A stretch of 64,000 bases of DNA from an uncultured Flavobacteriaceae bacterium (GCA_937929935.1 CALFUL010000010.1:1-64000), one strand, 5' to 3'; numbered from the stretch's first letter, positions 27,482 through 37,458 are shown. Made by a program: numbers and translations. Notes: generated by a model from the sequence alone, not told the origin.

Positions 27482-29104
27482 ATGTTATCAGTTTCAAATT
27501 TATCGGTTCAATTTGGTAAACGCGTTTTGTTTGATGAAGTTAATGTTTCATTTACCCAAGGTAATTGTTACGGCATAATTGGTGCTAATGGAGCAGGAAA
27601 ATCTACTTTTCTTAAAATTATCTCTGATAAAATGGATCCCACCTCTGGTCATGTTCATCTTGAATCAGGCAAGAGAATGTCAGTATTAGAGCAAGAGCAT
27701 AACGCCTATGATGCTTCAACAGCTTTAGAAACGGTAGTGATGGGTAATAAGCCCCTTTTCAAGCTTAAGACTGAGATTGACGCTTTATATGCTGATTATT
27801 CAGATGAAAACGCAGATAAAATAGGAGAGCTTCAAGTGCAGTTTGAAGAAATGGATGGCTGGAATGCTGATAGCTCAGCTGCCGCTCTTTTATCTAATTT
27901 AGGTATTCAAGAAGATTTGCACCACACACTTATGTCTGATGTAGATTCAAAGTTAAAGGTACGTGTGCTTTTAGCGCAAGCGCTTTTTGGCAACCCTGAT
28001 GTTTTAATTATGGATGAGCCTACAAATGACCTTGATTATGAAACCATCACTTGGTTAGAGAATTTCTTAGCCAACTATGACAATACGGTTATTGTTGTTT
28101 CGCATGACCGTCACTTCTTAGATTCAGTTTGTACACATATTTCAGATATTGATTTCGGAAAAATTAATCATTACTCTGGTAACTATACATTTTGGTATGA
28201 AAGTAGCCAATTAGCTGCAAGACAAAGAGCACAACAAAACAAAAAATCTGAAGAGAAGGCAAAAGAATTACAAGAGTTTATTGCAAGATTTAGCGCTAAT
28301 GTTGCAAAAAGTAAACAAGCAACGTCGCGAAAGAAAATGTTATCTAAATTAAAAATTGAAGATATCAAACCTTCAAGCAGAAGATATCCGGCGATAATTT
28401 TTGATAGAGAGCGTGAAGCGGGGGATCAAATTTTAAATATTGAGGGACTATCAGCGACTTCTGACGATGGCGACCTTTTATTTGAAAACGTAAACATTAA
28501 CTTGGCAAAAGGCGATAAAGTAGCTATTATTTCTCGTGACTCTCGGGCGACATCAGCATTTTATGAAATTATAAATGATAATAAAAAAGCAGATAAAGGC
28601 GCTTTTCAATGGGGTGTAACCACTAATCAGTCATATTTGCCAGCTGATAATTCAGACTTTTTCAAGCAAGACATTAGCTTAGTTGATTGGTTACGTCAAT
28701 GGGCGAAAACAGAAGAAGAAAGAGAAGAAGTATATATCAGAGGATTTTTAGGTAAGATGTTATTTAGTGGCGAAGAAGCCCTAAAAAAATGTACTGTTTT
28801 ATCAGGAGGAGAAAAAGTACGCTGTATGTTAAGTAGAATGATGATGTTGCGCGCGAATGTACTTATGCTTGACGAACCCACAAATCATTTAGACCTAGAA
28901 AGTATTACTGCTTTCAATAATTCATTAAAGAATTTTAAAGGCACAGTTCTCTTTACAACTCATGATCATGAATTTGCTCAAACTGTAGCAGATCGCATCA
29001 TTGAATTAACGCCTAAAGGCAATATTGATAGGTATTTGACGTTCGATGAGTACATGTCTGAGAAGTCAATTAAAGAGCAGCGAGAAAAAATGTACGCTGT
29101 GTAA
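27482..29104 (+). CDS. ABC-F family ATPase, YbiT-like, with asymmetric sites
   Basis: A 540-residue soluble protein with two ABC domains and no membrane segment; ABC-F proteins act on the ribosome. Domain 1 has Walker A GANGAGKST (34-42) and Walker B VLIMDEPTNDLD (174-185), but its signature reads SDVDSKLKVR (152-161) where LSGGEKVR is expected. The linker (about 240-300) is Lys/Glu rich (P-site tRNA interaction motif). Domain 2 has a full signature LSGGEKVR (440-447) and Walker B, but its Walker A position reads ISRDSRATS (350-358). Only one composite ATP site is therefore canonical. The role in translation is inferred from the family. Confidence 0.92.
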   Translation: MLSVSNLSVQFGKRVLFDEVNVSFTQGNCYGIIGANGAGKSTFLKIISDKMDPTSGHVHLESGKRMSVLEQEHNAYDASTALETVVMGNKPLFKLKTEIDALYADYSDENADKIGELQVQFEEMDGWNADSSAAALLSNLGIQEDLHHTLMSDVDSKLKVRVLLAQALFGNPDVLIMDEPTNDLDYETITWLENFLANYDNTVIVVSHDRHFLDSVCTHISDIDFGKINHYSGNYTFWYESSQLAARQRAQQNKKSEEKAKELQEFIARFSANVAKSKQATSRKKMLSKLKIEDIKPSSRRYPAIIFDREREAGDQILNIEGLSATSDDGDLLFENVNINLAKGDKVAIISRDSRATSAFYEIINDNKKADKGAFQWGVTTNQSYLPADNSDFFKQDISLVDWLRQWAKTEEEREEVYIRGFLGKMLFSGEEALKKCTVLSGGEKVRCMLSRMMMLRANVLMLDEPTNHLDLESITAFNNSLKNFKGTVLFTTHDHEFAQTVADRIIELTPKGNIDRYLTFDEYMSEKSIKEQREKMYAV

Positions 29105-29138
29105 TTTTGACTTTTTAGTTAACCCAAATTCTTACATC

Positions 29139-30266
29139 ATGAAGACCTACAATCTGGCCTATGCGCTAATTGCGCTAGTATTTTTTAGTTGCAGCAAATC
29201 AGATGAAAGCTCGGGGGGCAATACTAATGAAGAGCGCATTGATGCTGATTACGCCGTTATTCTCGATAATGACACTGAATTTTCAACACAATTACTGAAT
29301 GTTGCTAATGAGGTAATTATGCTTAATTCGTCTCAAGGTACGCTGGTTAATAATCTGAAACCGCAATTATCTTTTGCTGCGGATTCTAAATTTCTGCAAT
29401 ATTTCAAAACAGGTGACTGTTCGGGTACTTTATCATTTTATGATTTTTCTACTGCTAGTTCAAAAGAGATAACTCCTTTTGAAGATTTAAAAGATTGTAG
29501 TTTGACTGTCAATACCTTAACTACGTTTAATAATTCAGTTTACGTGGGTTATGAGTTAGAAATATCAGCAACGGAGAAGCAGTATAAACTCCGCGTTTAT
29601 GATGAAAATTTAGATACGAACACCGCAGTCGATATAAGTGTTTTACAAAAACCATTTGATATGGCTTTTGCGAATAACAAGCTATTCTTAGTCACATTTG
29701 ATGAATTAATTTCTGATCAGTATACGTTGGTCGTGATCGATGTTTCTTCAAATGAAGTGGTTGAAGAAATGAATTTAGGTGAATCTGTACGTCGTATATT
29801 TTCAACTAATTCTGATATCATTATTAGTTATGATGAGTCGCATACAAAATTGAATAGTAATGATATGTCATTTCAATACATTCAATATCAAGAAGGTACT
29901 GAACCTAATTTCGGATCGATTGATTCTAGGCAAACTGATAGCGAAGGACAACTTTATTATCCTTTTGGTTCTGATATACTAAGTACTGATGGTAATGAAG
30001 CTGCTGTCTATAATTTTTCAGATGAACTGGTTACGGTTTATTCATTTGAAAACATGTTAAGTGAAGATCAACGTAAAGTAGAATTTGATATAGAGACCGC
30101 TACAGCAGTTGCTTACGATCCTTCTAATAATTTAATCTTAATTGGTTACAAAAAATCTACTGGCATCAATAAAGGCGGTTTAATACTTATTAAACCAGTT
30201 CCAGTGCCAACTTTTAAAGGCAATATTGATTTAGACGGAATACCCTTTGAACTCTTTGTTCAATAA
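29139..30266 (+). CDS. Lipoprotein, predicted beta-propeller-like
   Basis: A 375-residue exported protein. The ATG at 29139 opens MKTYNLAYALIALVFFSC, a lipoprotein signal, followed by SKSDESSGG as a flexible tether. Upstream in-frame codons overlap the end of the ABC-F gene and are discounted. The body consists of repeating beta segments of about 45-50 residues (NNSVYVGYELEISATEKQYKLRVYDENLD, NNKLFLVTFDELISDQYTLVVIDVSSNEVVEEM), suggestive of propeller blades. No catalytic motif is recognised. It starts 34 bp after the ABC-F stop, but the functions look unrelated. Confidence 0.65.
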   Translation: MKTYNLAYALIALVFFSCSKSDESSGGNTNEERIDADYAVILDNDTEFSTQLLNVANEVIMLNSSQGTLVNNLKPQLSFAADSKFLQYFKTGDCSGTLSFYDFSTASSKEITPFEDLKDCSLTVNTLTTFNNSVYVGYELEISATEKQYKLRVYDENLDTNTAVDISVLQKPFDMAFANNKLFLVTFDELISDQYTLVVIDVSSNEVVEEMNLGESVRRIFSTNSDIIISYDESHTKLNSNDMSFQYIQYQEGTEPNFGSIDSRQTDSEGQLYYPFGSDILSTDGNEAAVYNFSDELVTVYSFENMLSEDQRKVEFDIETATAVAYDPSNNLILIGYKKSTGINKGGLILIKPVPVPTFKGNIDLDGIPFELFVQ

Positions 30267-30271
30267 AATCC

Positions 30272-30991
30272 TTAGGCGTTAAAATATTTCTTATTCCAGA
30301 TGGCAGGGTTAAAGTTTTTGCCCATCGCGAAGGCATAATATAAAACTACCGCAACTGCAGATTTAAACATAAAGAAGAAAATTAGTAGCGACTCAACTGC
30401 CGAATTGTTTTTAGAAAATAACCCATGCGGAATCAATAAGGTAGCCAAATAACTAACCACCATAACCACAAGTAAAAGATTGGTTACATTCTTAAAGGGC
30501 CACATCAGAAGCTTTCTAAAGGCGCTTAAATCATTGCCCCATTTATGAATTAAGTAGTAGTAATCATTACCAATAGGCGCAAAGAGTAGGGGGTCATCTT
30601 TATCAACCAATTTGAAAAGTTTTGAGGGGGCGATAATTTTGAAATTTTTGATTTCAATATTGTGCGCTGTTTCAAGGGCATCTATTTTTTGAAATGCGGC
30701 TTCAGGAATCTCGCCCTTAAAATATTTGGTATCTAAAAACCGCAAACGATAATCTATACAGATGCTTTTAATTTGATCAATGTGGTAAATGGCATCAGTT
30801 TTAAGTAAATCAAAATCAAAATTAGTAGTCAATGGTTTATTTGATTTTGAAATATTGTTCTTAATTCTATCTTCATTGCTTTGATGGCTTTTTAAAATAT
30901 GATAGACTTCTTCAAGCATTTCACGCTGATTTTGAGACCTATTCTTTTCTTTACGTAGTTGTGTTTCTAGGTTTGTTTTCTCAAAAAACAT
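30272..30991 (-). CDS. Conserved membrane protein of unknown function
   Basis: A 239-residue protein with no signal peptide. Residues 1-50 are charged and likely coiled coil (LETQLRKEKNRSQNQREMLEEVYHIL). A soluble alpha/beta part follows, and two hydrophobic helices lie near the C-terminus (about 172-192, NLLLVVMVVSYLATLLIP, and 203-224, SLLIFFFMFKSAVAVVLYYAF). The N-terminal region should be cytoplasmic. I do not recognise the family. It faces the preceding lipoprotein gene tail to tail with 5 bp between stops. Confidence 0.6.
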   Translation of the reverse strand: MFFEKTNLETQLRKEKNRSQNQREMLEEVYHILKSHQSNEDRIKNNISKSNKPLTTNFDFDLLKTDAIYHIDQIKSICIDYRLRFLDTKYFKGEIPEAAFQKIDALETAHNIEIKNFKIIAPSKLFKLVDKDDPLLFAPIGNDYYYLIHKWGNDLSAFRKLLMWPFKNVTNLLLVVMVVSYLATLLIPHGLFSKNNSAVESLLIFFFMFKSAVAVVLYYAFAMGKNFNPAIWNKKYFNA

Positions 30992-31195
30992 AGCATCTTT
31001 TTTAGCAATTCACTCAAAGTTAATCAATTGTAAATCGAAACATTTTTTGTTGATTTTATTTTTTTTGTTAATATTTTGTTAACCGTCAAAACTAATATTC
31101 ATACAGCTAGGATAATTCATATAAAATTGTACATTGTCGATGAATTGATACAGTTTATCGATTTAACGGTTTAGAACTCCAACACTACTATAAAA

Positions 31196-31753
31196 ATGAA
31201 AAAAAGGATCGCCTCAACCTTTTGCCTCTTACTATTTATATGTACGCTACAAGCGCAATTAGATTCGAGTAGTTTGGCTACAGAATATGAAAATCAAGAA
31301 GAGCAGACCATCTTAAAAATTACCGAGAATTCAGCAAATCACACCACCTTATTGGCTGCTATACGTGGGGCAGAGTTAGAGGAGGTATTAGGTAATTCAG
31401 GTCCGTTTACAGTTTTTGCGCCTTCTGACAAAGCCTTTGAAAACTTTACAGAAAAAGACATTGAAGAGCTTTTAAAACCTGAGAATAAAAAAAGATTGAA
31501 GTCTTTAATGACCTATCATATAATCGCAGGAGATTTTTCAGCGTCTAAGATATTACGTGCCATGTGTCAGGGTGAAGGAAAGGCCACTTTTACAACTGTT
31601 CAAGGTGGCGAAATTACAGCAAGTATGAACGGAGTTGATATTATCTTGACAGATGACTTAGGCAATACTGCTAAAATTATTAGTGCTGATTCAACTCAAT
31701 GTAACGGAGTAATTCATGAAATCGATGCCGTAATTCAGCCTTTAAAATTATAA
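31196..31753 (+). CDS. Secreted fasciclin-domain protein
   Basis: A 185-residue exported protein with signal MKKRIASTFCLLLFICTLQAQ and one FAS1 domain filling most of the mature part. The two FAS1 boxes are seen: FTVFAPSDKAFENF (about residues 67-80) and a C-terminal NGVIHEIDAVIQPL, with LKSLMTYHIIAGDF between. Fasciclin proteins take part in adhesion to surfaces or matrix. The 204-bp upstream region, divergent from the membrane-protein gene, is very AT-rich and contains the short dyad GTTAA-N7-TTAAC; no convincing promoter could be assigned. It ends 3 bp from the converging pheT gene. Confidence 0.9.
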   Translation: MKKRIASTFCLLLFICTLQAQLDSSSLATEYENQEEQTILKITENSANHTTLLAAIRGAELEEVLGNSGPFTVFAPSDKAFENFTEKDIEELLKPENKKRLKSLMTYHIIAGDFSASKILRAMCQGEGKATFTTVQGGEITASMNGVDIILTDDLGNTAKIISADSTQCNGVIHEIDAVIQPLKL

Positions 31754-31756
31754 CTT

Positions 31757-34180
31757 CTATCGCAATTCAGCACCCAATTCTTTTTCGTAGCGCTGTTGCA
31801 ACTTACCCATGATTTTATCAATTTGCTTATCAGTTAAGGTGTTCTTATCATTTTGAAGTGTGAAACTTACAGCATAAGACTTTTTGCCTTTCGGTAATTT
31901 GTTGCCTGTGTACACATCAAAAAGATTTACATTTTTCAAGAGACTTTTTTCAGTTTGAAAAGCTAGTTCATGTATTTCATTGAAACTGGTGCTATCATTT
32001 ACCAAAAGAGCAAAATCTCTTTTTACTTCTGGAAATTTAGGAATTGAACCTATCAGAATGTCTTCTTTTGATACTGTTTTTAAAACATTATCCCAATTAA
32101 AGTCAGCAAATAGCACCTCGTTTTTAAGTCCAAATTTTTTCAAAATAGCACTACTTACAACCCCAAAAGAAACAAGCTCAACATCTTTTGAAGTAAGGGT
32201 CACAGCTTCTTTTAATACTGCAGTCTTTAAAGGTTTCATTTGAACGTTTGTTATGGTTAAACGTTGTAAAATGTTTTCAACCATAGTTTTTATAAAGAAA
32301 AAATCATTTTTCTTTTTTGAACCCAACCAACTTGTTTCAGATCTTTCACCAGTGACCAACAAGCTCAAATGTTTATTCTCTTGGCGCTTGCCACTTTTTT
32401 GAACATAGGTTTTACCAAATTCAAAAAACTTTAGGTTTTGTTTTTTACGGTTGGTATTGTATGAAATTGCTTCTAAACCAGAAAAAAGCATTGATTGCCT
32501 CATGCTTGCCAAATCATTACTTAACGGATTAAGCATGCTTACGGCCTGATCATTCTCTAAATCTAATAATTCAGCATACTCAGGGTTAGTCAAGCTATTG
32601 GTTAGTATTTCAAAGAAACTCTGACTTGCTAAATAATCGCCAATCACGTTTTGCAATTTATGATCTTCAAATTTTGAACTTGTGGCAATTGAAGCATTTA
32701 GTTTTTTGGTAAATGCTATGTTGTTGTAACCAAAGACTCTTAAGATTTCTTCAATTACATCAACATCTCGCTGAACATCAACCCGATAAGATGGTATGGT
32801 TAAACCTAAACCTGCCTCAGTAACATTCATTACTTTGATGTCTAAAGAGGTTAAAATTGATTTGATAACCTCACGAGGTATTTCTTGACCAACCAATTTT
32901 TCTACTTTTTCAAAACTTAAAAAGACTTCAATGGGTTTTACTTTAGTTGGGTAAAAATCTACAACATCAGAGGTCACATCGCCACCAGCAATTTCAGTAA
33001 TCAATAAAGCAGATCTACGTAAGGCCGCCTCAACATTTTCAATATCAATACCGCGTTCAAAACGGAAACTAGCATCAGTATTGAGACCGTGTCTTTTTGC
33101 TGTTTTTCGAACCGAAACAGGATCGAAATAGGCACTCTCTAAGAAAATTGCTGTAGTATTTTCGGTAACTCCAGAATCTAATCCGCCAAAAATACCTGCA
33201 ATACACATGGGTTTGTCGGCATTACAAATCATCAAATCTTCTTCATGTAATTCGCGTTCAACACCATCAAGGGTGGTAAATTTTGTTCCCTTTTGCAATG
33301 TTTTTACCATTACTTTATTGCCCTTTATTTTACTGGCATCAAAAGCATGTAATGGTTGACCTAGTTCATGTAAAACATAATTGGTTGCATCAACAACATT
33401 ATTAATAGGGCTTAATCCAATTGCCTTCAATCTATTTTGTAACCAAGTGGGCGAGGGTTCAACTATCAAATTACTGATAGTGAGTCCGCAATATCTGGGA
33501 GCAAGTTTATTGTCTTCAACCGTTACATCAATTTTCAATGAGCGTTCATTGATTTTGAAATTAGTTAAAGGTGGGGTTATTAATTCGCGTTCTTGATTTT
33601 GTTGAATTAAGCCAGCTCTTAAATCACGAGCAACACCAAAATGGCTCATGGCGTCAGAACGGTTAGGCGTCAATCCAATTTCAAAAACAACATCATTTTC
33701 TATTTCAAAAATTTCAGCACAAGGTGTGCCTACTTTTATTGAATCGTCTAAAATCATGATGCCATCATGGTTGCTTCCTAAGCCTAATTCATCTTCAGCG
33801 CAAATCATACCATGGCTTTCTTCACCTCTAATTTTGCCCTTTTTTATTTTAAAGGCCTCTCCTTCAGCAGTGTATAAAGTAGTGCCAATTGTTGCAACAG
33901 GTACTTTTTGGCCCTGAGCCACATTAGGTGCACCACAAACTATTTGAACTGGTTCACCGGTTCCTAAATCAACCGTAGTTAATTTCAAGCGATCAGCATT
34001 TGGGTGTTGTATACATGTTAAAACATGACCCACAACTATACCTTGCAATCCGCCAGGTACTGATTCAAAAGGGGTGGTGCCTTCAACCTCTAAACCAAGG
34101 TCAGTTAAAAGCTCAGCTGTTTCTTCAGCTTTAGCCTCAAGATTGATGAATTGTTTTAACCAGTTGTATGAAATTTTCAT
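31757..34180 (-). CDS. pheT: Phenylalanyl-tRNA synthetase beta subunit
   Basis: An 807-residue subunit of the alpha2-beta2 enzyme that charges tRNA-Phe. Domains in order: tRNA-binding OB fold (about 40-150, GIVVGHVLTCIQHPNADRLKLTTVDLG), B3/B4 editing domain (about 210-390), B5 domain (about 400-470), the core catalytic-like domain, and the C-terminal ferredoxin-like anticodon-binding domain (about 712-805, IPKFPEVKRDFALLVND). The length matches the bacterial long form. The alpha-subunit gene pheS is not adjacent, which is common in Bacteroidota. Confidence 0.97.
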   Translation of the reverse strand: MKISYNWLKQFINLEAKAEETAELLTDLGLEVEGTTPFESVPGGLQGIVVGHVLTCIQHPNADRLKLTTVDLGTGEPVQIVCGAPNVAQGQKVPVATIGTTLYTAEGEAFKIKKGKIRGEESHGMICAEDELGLGSNHDGIMILDDSIKVGTPCAEIFEIENDVVFEIGLTPNRSDAMSHFGVARDLRAGLIQQNQERELITPPLTNFKINERSLKIDVTVEDNKLAPRYCGLTISNLIVEPSPTWLQNRLKAIGLSPINNVVDATNYVLHELGQPLHAFDASKIKGNKVMVKTLQKGTKFTTLDGVERELHEEDLMICNADKPMCIAGIFGGLDSGVTENTTAIFLESAYFDPVSVRKTAKRHGLNTDASFRFERGIDIENVEAALRRSALLITEIAGGDVTSDVVDFYPTKVKPIEVFLSFEKVEKLVGQEIPREVIKSILTSLDIKVMNVTEAGLGLTIPSYRVDVQRDVDVIEEILRVFGYNNIAFTKKLNASIATSSKFEDHKLQNVIGDYLASQSFFEILTNSLTNPEYAELLDLENDQAVSMLNPLSNDLASMRQSMLFSGLEAISYNTNRKKQNLKFFEFGKTYVQKSGKRQENKHLSLLVTGERSETSWLGSKKKNDFFFIKTMVENILQRLTITNVQMKPLKTAVLKEAVTLTSKDVELVSFGVVSSAILKKFGLKNEVLFADFNWDNVLKTVSKEDILIGSIPKFPEVKRDFALLVNDSTSFNEIHELAFQTEKSLLKNVNLFDVYTGNKLPKGKKSYAVSFTLQNDKNTLTDKQIDKIMGKLQQRYEKELGAELR

Positions 34181-34353
34181 GAATTGATTTTAAAGGGGGT
34201 AAAGATAAAACAATGCTTGTTGACATTCAATAGCACAACCTTAATTGAAGCGATTAAAATTCAAGCTTCCATTTTGTTACTTTTGACTTGATAATTGAGG
34301 TTTAAAATGCTCGGGCACATGCCCTGAGATAGTTGATCTTATAAAAAAGGTGT

Positions 34354-35583
34354 ATGAAAGTGTCAGCTTATTTTTCTTTGCTTATTCTGTTTTTAACCAT
34401 TTTTTCTTGTTCTACGGATAAAAAGAACCTGCCAAAAACAGGTATTTGGGTCGCTGAACTTGATGTGATGAATAAGCAAGTGCTTCCGTTTAATTTCAAA
34501 ATACTAAAATCTGAAAAGGATGTTTATTCGATCGAGATATACAATGCTGAGGAAGTGATTTTGGTTGACGAAATTTTCATCCATGGAGATTCTATAAAAA
34601 TAAAAGCCCCTGTTTTTGAAGGATATATTGCTGCGCGTTTTACTGAAAATTCAATGAAAGGCAGATTTGTAAAAGAGAATCAAGGGCGCACCGTGCCTTT
34701 TTCTGCGTACTACGGAAGCGAAGAGCGGTTTAGAGGTGCAAAGGCGTCTAAAGTTAATCTTGATGGAATCTGGGAGGTTGATTTTGATTATAAATCTGAG
34801 GATACCTATAAAGGAAAAGGAATATTTAGTCAAAAGGATGACGTGGTTACCGGAACGTTCAGAACTCCCGTTGGCGATTACAGGTATCTTGAAGGAGTGG
34901 TTGATGGCGACTCTTTAAAGATTACTTCTTTTGATGGTGCACATGCCTTTTTATTTGCGGCAAAGGCGACTGATAGCACCTTAAACGGAGTGTTTTATTC
35001 TGATAATGTTTATGCGGCACCTTTTATAGCCAATAAGAATCCGGAATATAAATTAGCAAATTCTGACTCATTGACCTATTTAAAAAAAGGATTTGATAAA
35101 GTTGAATTTTCTTTTCCTGATGAAACGGGTAAAATAGTTTCTTTAAGTGATGAACAATTCAAAGACATGGTAGTCTTAGTGCAAATAATGGGCACTTGGT
35201 GCCCCAATTGTTTAGATGAAACAAAGTTTTATGTTGATTATTTAAAACAAAACCCAGATTCAGATATAAAAATAATTGGCTTGGCTTTTGAATACGCTAA
35301 GACTCAAGAAAAGGCAGTAGAAAGTATTCAAAGGTTGCGTGATAGAATAGGGGCGGACTATCCGATTCTAATTGCTCAATTAGGCACTGATAATAAAAAA
35401 TTGGCGAATGAAAAGTTGCCTATGTTAAATCAAGTATTATCATACCCAACTACCATTTATATTGATAAAAAGGGAGCCGTTAGAAAAATACACACTGGCT
35501 TTAACGGTCCGGCAACAGGAGCTAAATATAAAACCTTTAAAAATGAATTTGATGTGTTTGTAAAAGGACTTTTGGAGGAGTAG
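34354..35583 (+). CDS. TlpA-family thiol-disulfide oxidoreductase lipoprotein
   Basis: A 409-residue exported protein. The signal MKVSAYFSLLILFLTIFSC has a lipobox. An N-terminal region of about 230 residues with two beta-rich repeats (TGIWVAELDVMNKQVLPFNFKIL and LDGIWEVDFDYKSEDTYKGKGIF) precedes a TlpA-type thioredoxin domain with active site WCPNC (C283 and C286) and cis-Pro near LSYPTTIYIDKKG. Unlike the CxxC-less protein at 25919 this one has full redox chemistry. A role in periplasmic thiol reduction, perhaps for cytochrome c maturation, follows from the family. Confidence 0.88.
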   Translation: MKVSAYFSLLILFLTIFSCSTDKKNLPKTGIWVAELDVMNKQVLPFNFKILKSEKDVYSIEIYNAEEVILVDEIFIHGDSIKIKAPVFEGYIAARFTENSMKGRFVKENQGRTVPFSAYYGSEERFRGAKASKVNLDGIWEVDFDYKSEDTYKGKGIFSQKDDVVTGTFRTPVGDYRYLEGVVDGDSLKITSFDGAHAFLFAAKATDSTLNGVFYSDNVYAAPFIANKNPEYKLANSDSLTYLKKGFDKVEFSFPDETGKIVSLSDEQFKDMVVLVQIMGTWCPNCLDETKFYVDYLKQNPDSDIKIIGLAFEYAKTQEKAVESIQRLRDRIGADYPILIAQLGTDNKKLANEKLPMLNQVLSYPTTIYIDKKGAVRKIHTGFNGPATGAKYKTFKNEFDVFVKGLLEE

Positions 35584-35697
35584 GGGTTTATATGATGGGA
35601 TGCGAATGTGTTAGAATAAGTTGCCTGGTTTGGCACTTTATTTTCCAAAGTAAACAAGGTCTAACATTTATTTAAACCCAATATTATTTCTAATTTT

Positions 35698-36234
35698 TTA
35701 TTTTTCGTTCATTCTATTGAAAAAAGGATTGCTTGAATCATCATTTATCTGATGACCGTAACCATATTTTTCATTTAATTGGTAAAGTCTTAAATATAAA
35801 TCGACATAATCTTGAGAAGTTAAAACCCAATCAGATATAAGTTTAGCCATTTCATTCATGTCTTCTGCATAAGTCATTCTTGAGTCACTCCCTCTTGTTC
35901 CATCTGGTTTTAATGCTACTCCACGATTTAAGAAAATCAACTTTTCTTCATGTATGATATTTCTTTGCTCTGCAAATTCTTTACCTCTTGGCAAATATTT
36001 TAATAAAAGATTTTGAATTCCATTGTAGAACAAAGAGTGTTTTTCCTCCGGATTATCAAATTTTTGGTCGATTAGTTTTTTTAGTTCATCAATTTCTTTT
36101 AACTGACCATCTTCAATATCTATACTTAACTGTTTACCTTGATTCTCTTTGGCTTTTTGAAGTATTTCAAGTTGCTCTATTTTTTTTTGTTTTTCTAATT
36201 CTAGATCTTTTGCAGATTTTTTCTTTTTGTCCAT
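35698..36234 (-). CDS. Small charged protein paired with HTH-ImmA gene
   Basis: A 178-residue cytosolic protein, no family recognised. Residues 1-70 are a Lys/Glu-rich predicted coiled coil (KKKKSAKDLELEKQKKIEQL); the remainder is helical (LFYNGIQNLLLKYLPRG, MNEMAKLISDWVLTSQDYVDLYLRLYQLNEKYGYGH). Its ATG is only 2 bp after the stop of the HTH-ImmA gene, so the two are almost certainly cotranscribed and translationally coupled. It may be the substrate or partner of the putative protease, as in ImmA-ImmR or toxin-antitoxin style pairs; that is inference. Confidence 0.65.
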   Translation of the reverse strand: MDKKKKSAKDLELEKQKKIEQLEILQKAKENQGKQLSIDIEDGQLKEIDELKKLIDQKFDNPEEKHSLFYNGIQNLLLKYLPRGKEFAEQRNIIHEEKLIFLNRGVALKPDGTRGSDSRMTYAEDMNEMAKLISDWVLTSQDYVDLYLRLYQLNEKYGYGHQINDDSSNPFFNRMNEK

Positions 36235-36236
36235 AG

Positions 36237-37454
36237 CTAATCAACTATTTTATTTAATTCAAATATTTCTTTAATGATTTTTGCTTTTTGAGGAATTGAA
36301 TCTGTTTCCCAAATTAAAGGAGATAATCTTTTAACTGTTTCAACTATTTCCGGAAAATGTGGTCTGTAAGCTTTCCAAAAATTCTTTTTATGATTAAACC
36401 ACATATCAATTTGAAATGCACGATAAACAAAGCATTTGTGAATATTATTTTTCTTTGCAGTTTGACGAACCATTAGTTCATTATTGATGTGAGGTTTTAT
36501 GAACCTTAAAAGGTTCGAGTCGAAGAAAAACTCCTGCGCAAAATCATCTGCATTTTTTTCGTTTATCAATAATAAGTCTGGTTCTCCAGTTAAATGATAG
36601 CCTTGGGATAATATACTGTCAAAATCAAACAAGACATGATATATCTCATGAAGTAATGCATGCCAAATTGTTGCGTAATTCTGATTTAAATCAGTTAGAA
36701 CAATGCAAGGCTTTTGGTTGACAGCAAATGTAGCTCCTCTAAATTGCGATGTTGTAAGTTGTTTTTGAAAGCATACAGTTACTCCAATACTATAGAGGGC
36801 TTGACAAACAGTCAATAAGCCTTTCTCAACATCTTGGGTATATGGTTTAATTTTAGGAACTAGCTCCTTTAGACTATCCCTATCATAATAATTTGGATTA
36901 GATATACGTTCAAAAATCATATATGCAGATGAGATAGAAAAATATCTCATTTTGTCAGCAAAATTTCTTTTAGTTGAACTGTAAAGAATCGCATCTAATT
37001 TATGAATATAATCCTCATACTCCCTAATAGATTCAAAGCCAAAAAACTCTAATAAATTTTGTTTGATTTCCGAGGAGTCAGATTTTGAGTTTATTAAACC
37101 AACTTTACTTAATCTATCAATATCGAAATTTTTCTCGATGAATTGGAAGTCATTTGATGTTTCCAATTTTTTAATCTTATCACTCCGTTGATTAGAAATT
37201 AAAAACACAATTAAGTCTTTAAATTCTATATTGAGGAAATCGGATATTTTCAGAGCATTAAAAAGACTAGGATGCTTTATTGTGCCATCTAGAATTGGAT
37301 TAACAGAGTTTTTGTCTAATCCAATTAAGTTGAAAGCCTGATTTTCACTAATGTTTAATTCCGTTAATCTACTTTCGAAAATTTCGCGTGGACTTATTGA
37401 TTCTTTGCCCTCAAAAGATTCTTGAAGTAAATTCGATATAGAAAATTTATTCAT
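36237..37454 (-). CDS. XRE-type HTH protein with ImmA/IrrE-like metallopeptidase domain
   Basis: A 405-residue regulator-protease. The N-terminal region (about residues 20-85: SRLTELNISENQAFNLIGLDKNSVNPILDG) is a Cro/C1-type helix-turn-helix. The C-terminal half holds the zinc motif HEIYH (269-273) and a downstream acidic patch NEKNADDFAQEFFF, as in ImmA and IrrE proteases, which cleave repressors or act in stress response. The open frame reaches a TTG at 37475, but that lies inside an operator palindrome; I choose the ATG at 37454. Two palindromes and a -7 box lie upstream, indicating autoregulation. It sits alone between housekeeping genes, a sign of an acquired module. Confidence 0.82.
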   Translation of the reverse strand: MNKFSISNLLQESFEGKESISPREIFESRLTELNISENQAFNLIGLDKNSVNPILDGTIKHPSLFNALKISDFLNIEFKDLIVFLISNQRSDKIKKLETSNDFQFIEKNFDIDRLSKVGLINSKSDSSEIKQNLLEFFGFESIREYEDYIHKLDAILYSSTKRNFADKMRYFSISSAYMIFERISNPNYYDRDSLKELVPKIKPYTQDVEKGLLTVCQALYSIGVTVCFQKQLTTSQFRGATFAVNQKPCIVLTDLNQNYATIWHALLHEIYHVLFDFDSILSQGYHLTGEPDLLLINEKNADDFAQEFFFDSNLLRFIKPHINNELMVRQTAKKNNIHKCFVYRAFQIDMWFNHKKNFWKAYRPHFPEIVETVKRLSPLIWETDSIPQKAKIIKEIFELNKIVD

Positions 37455-37458
37455 TAAA

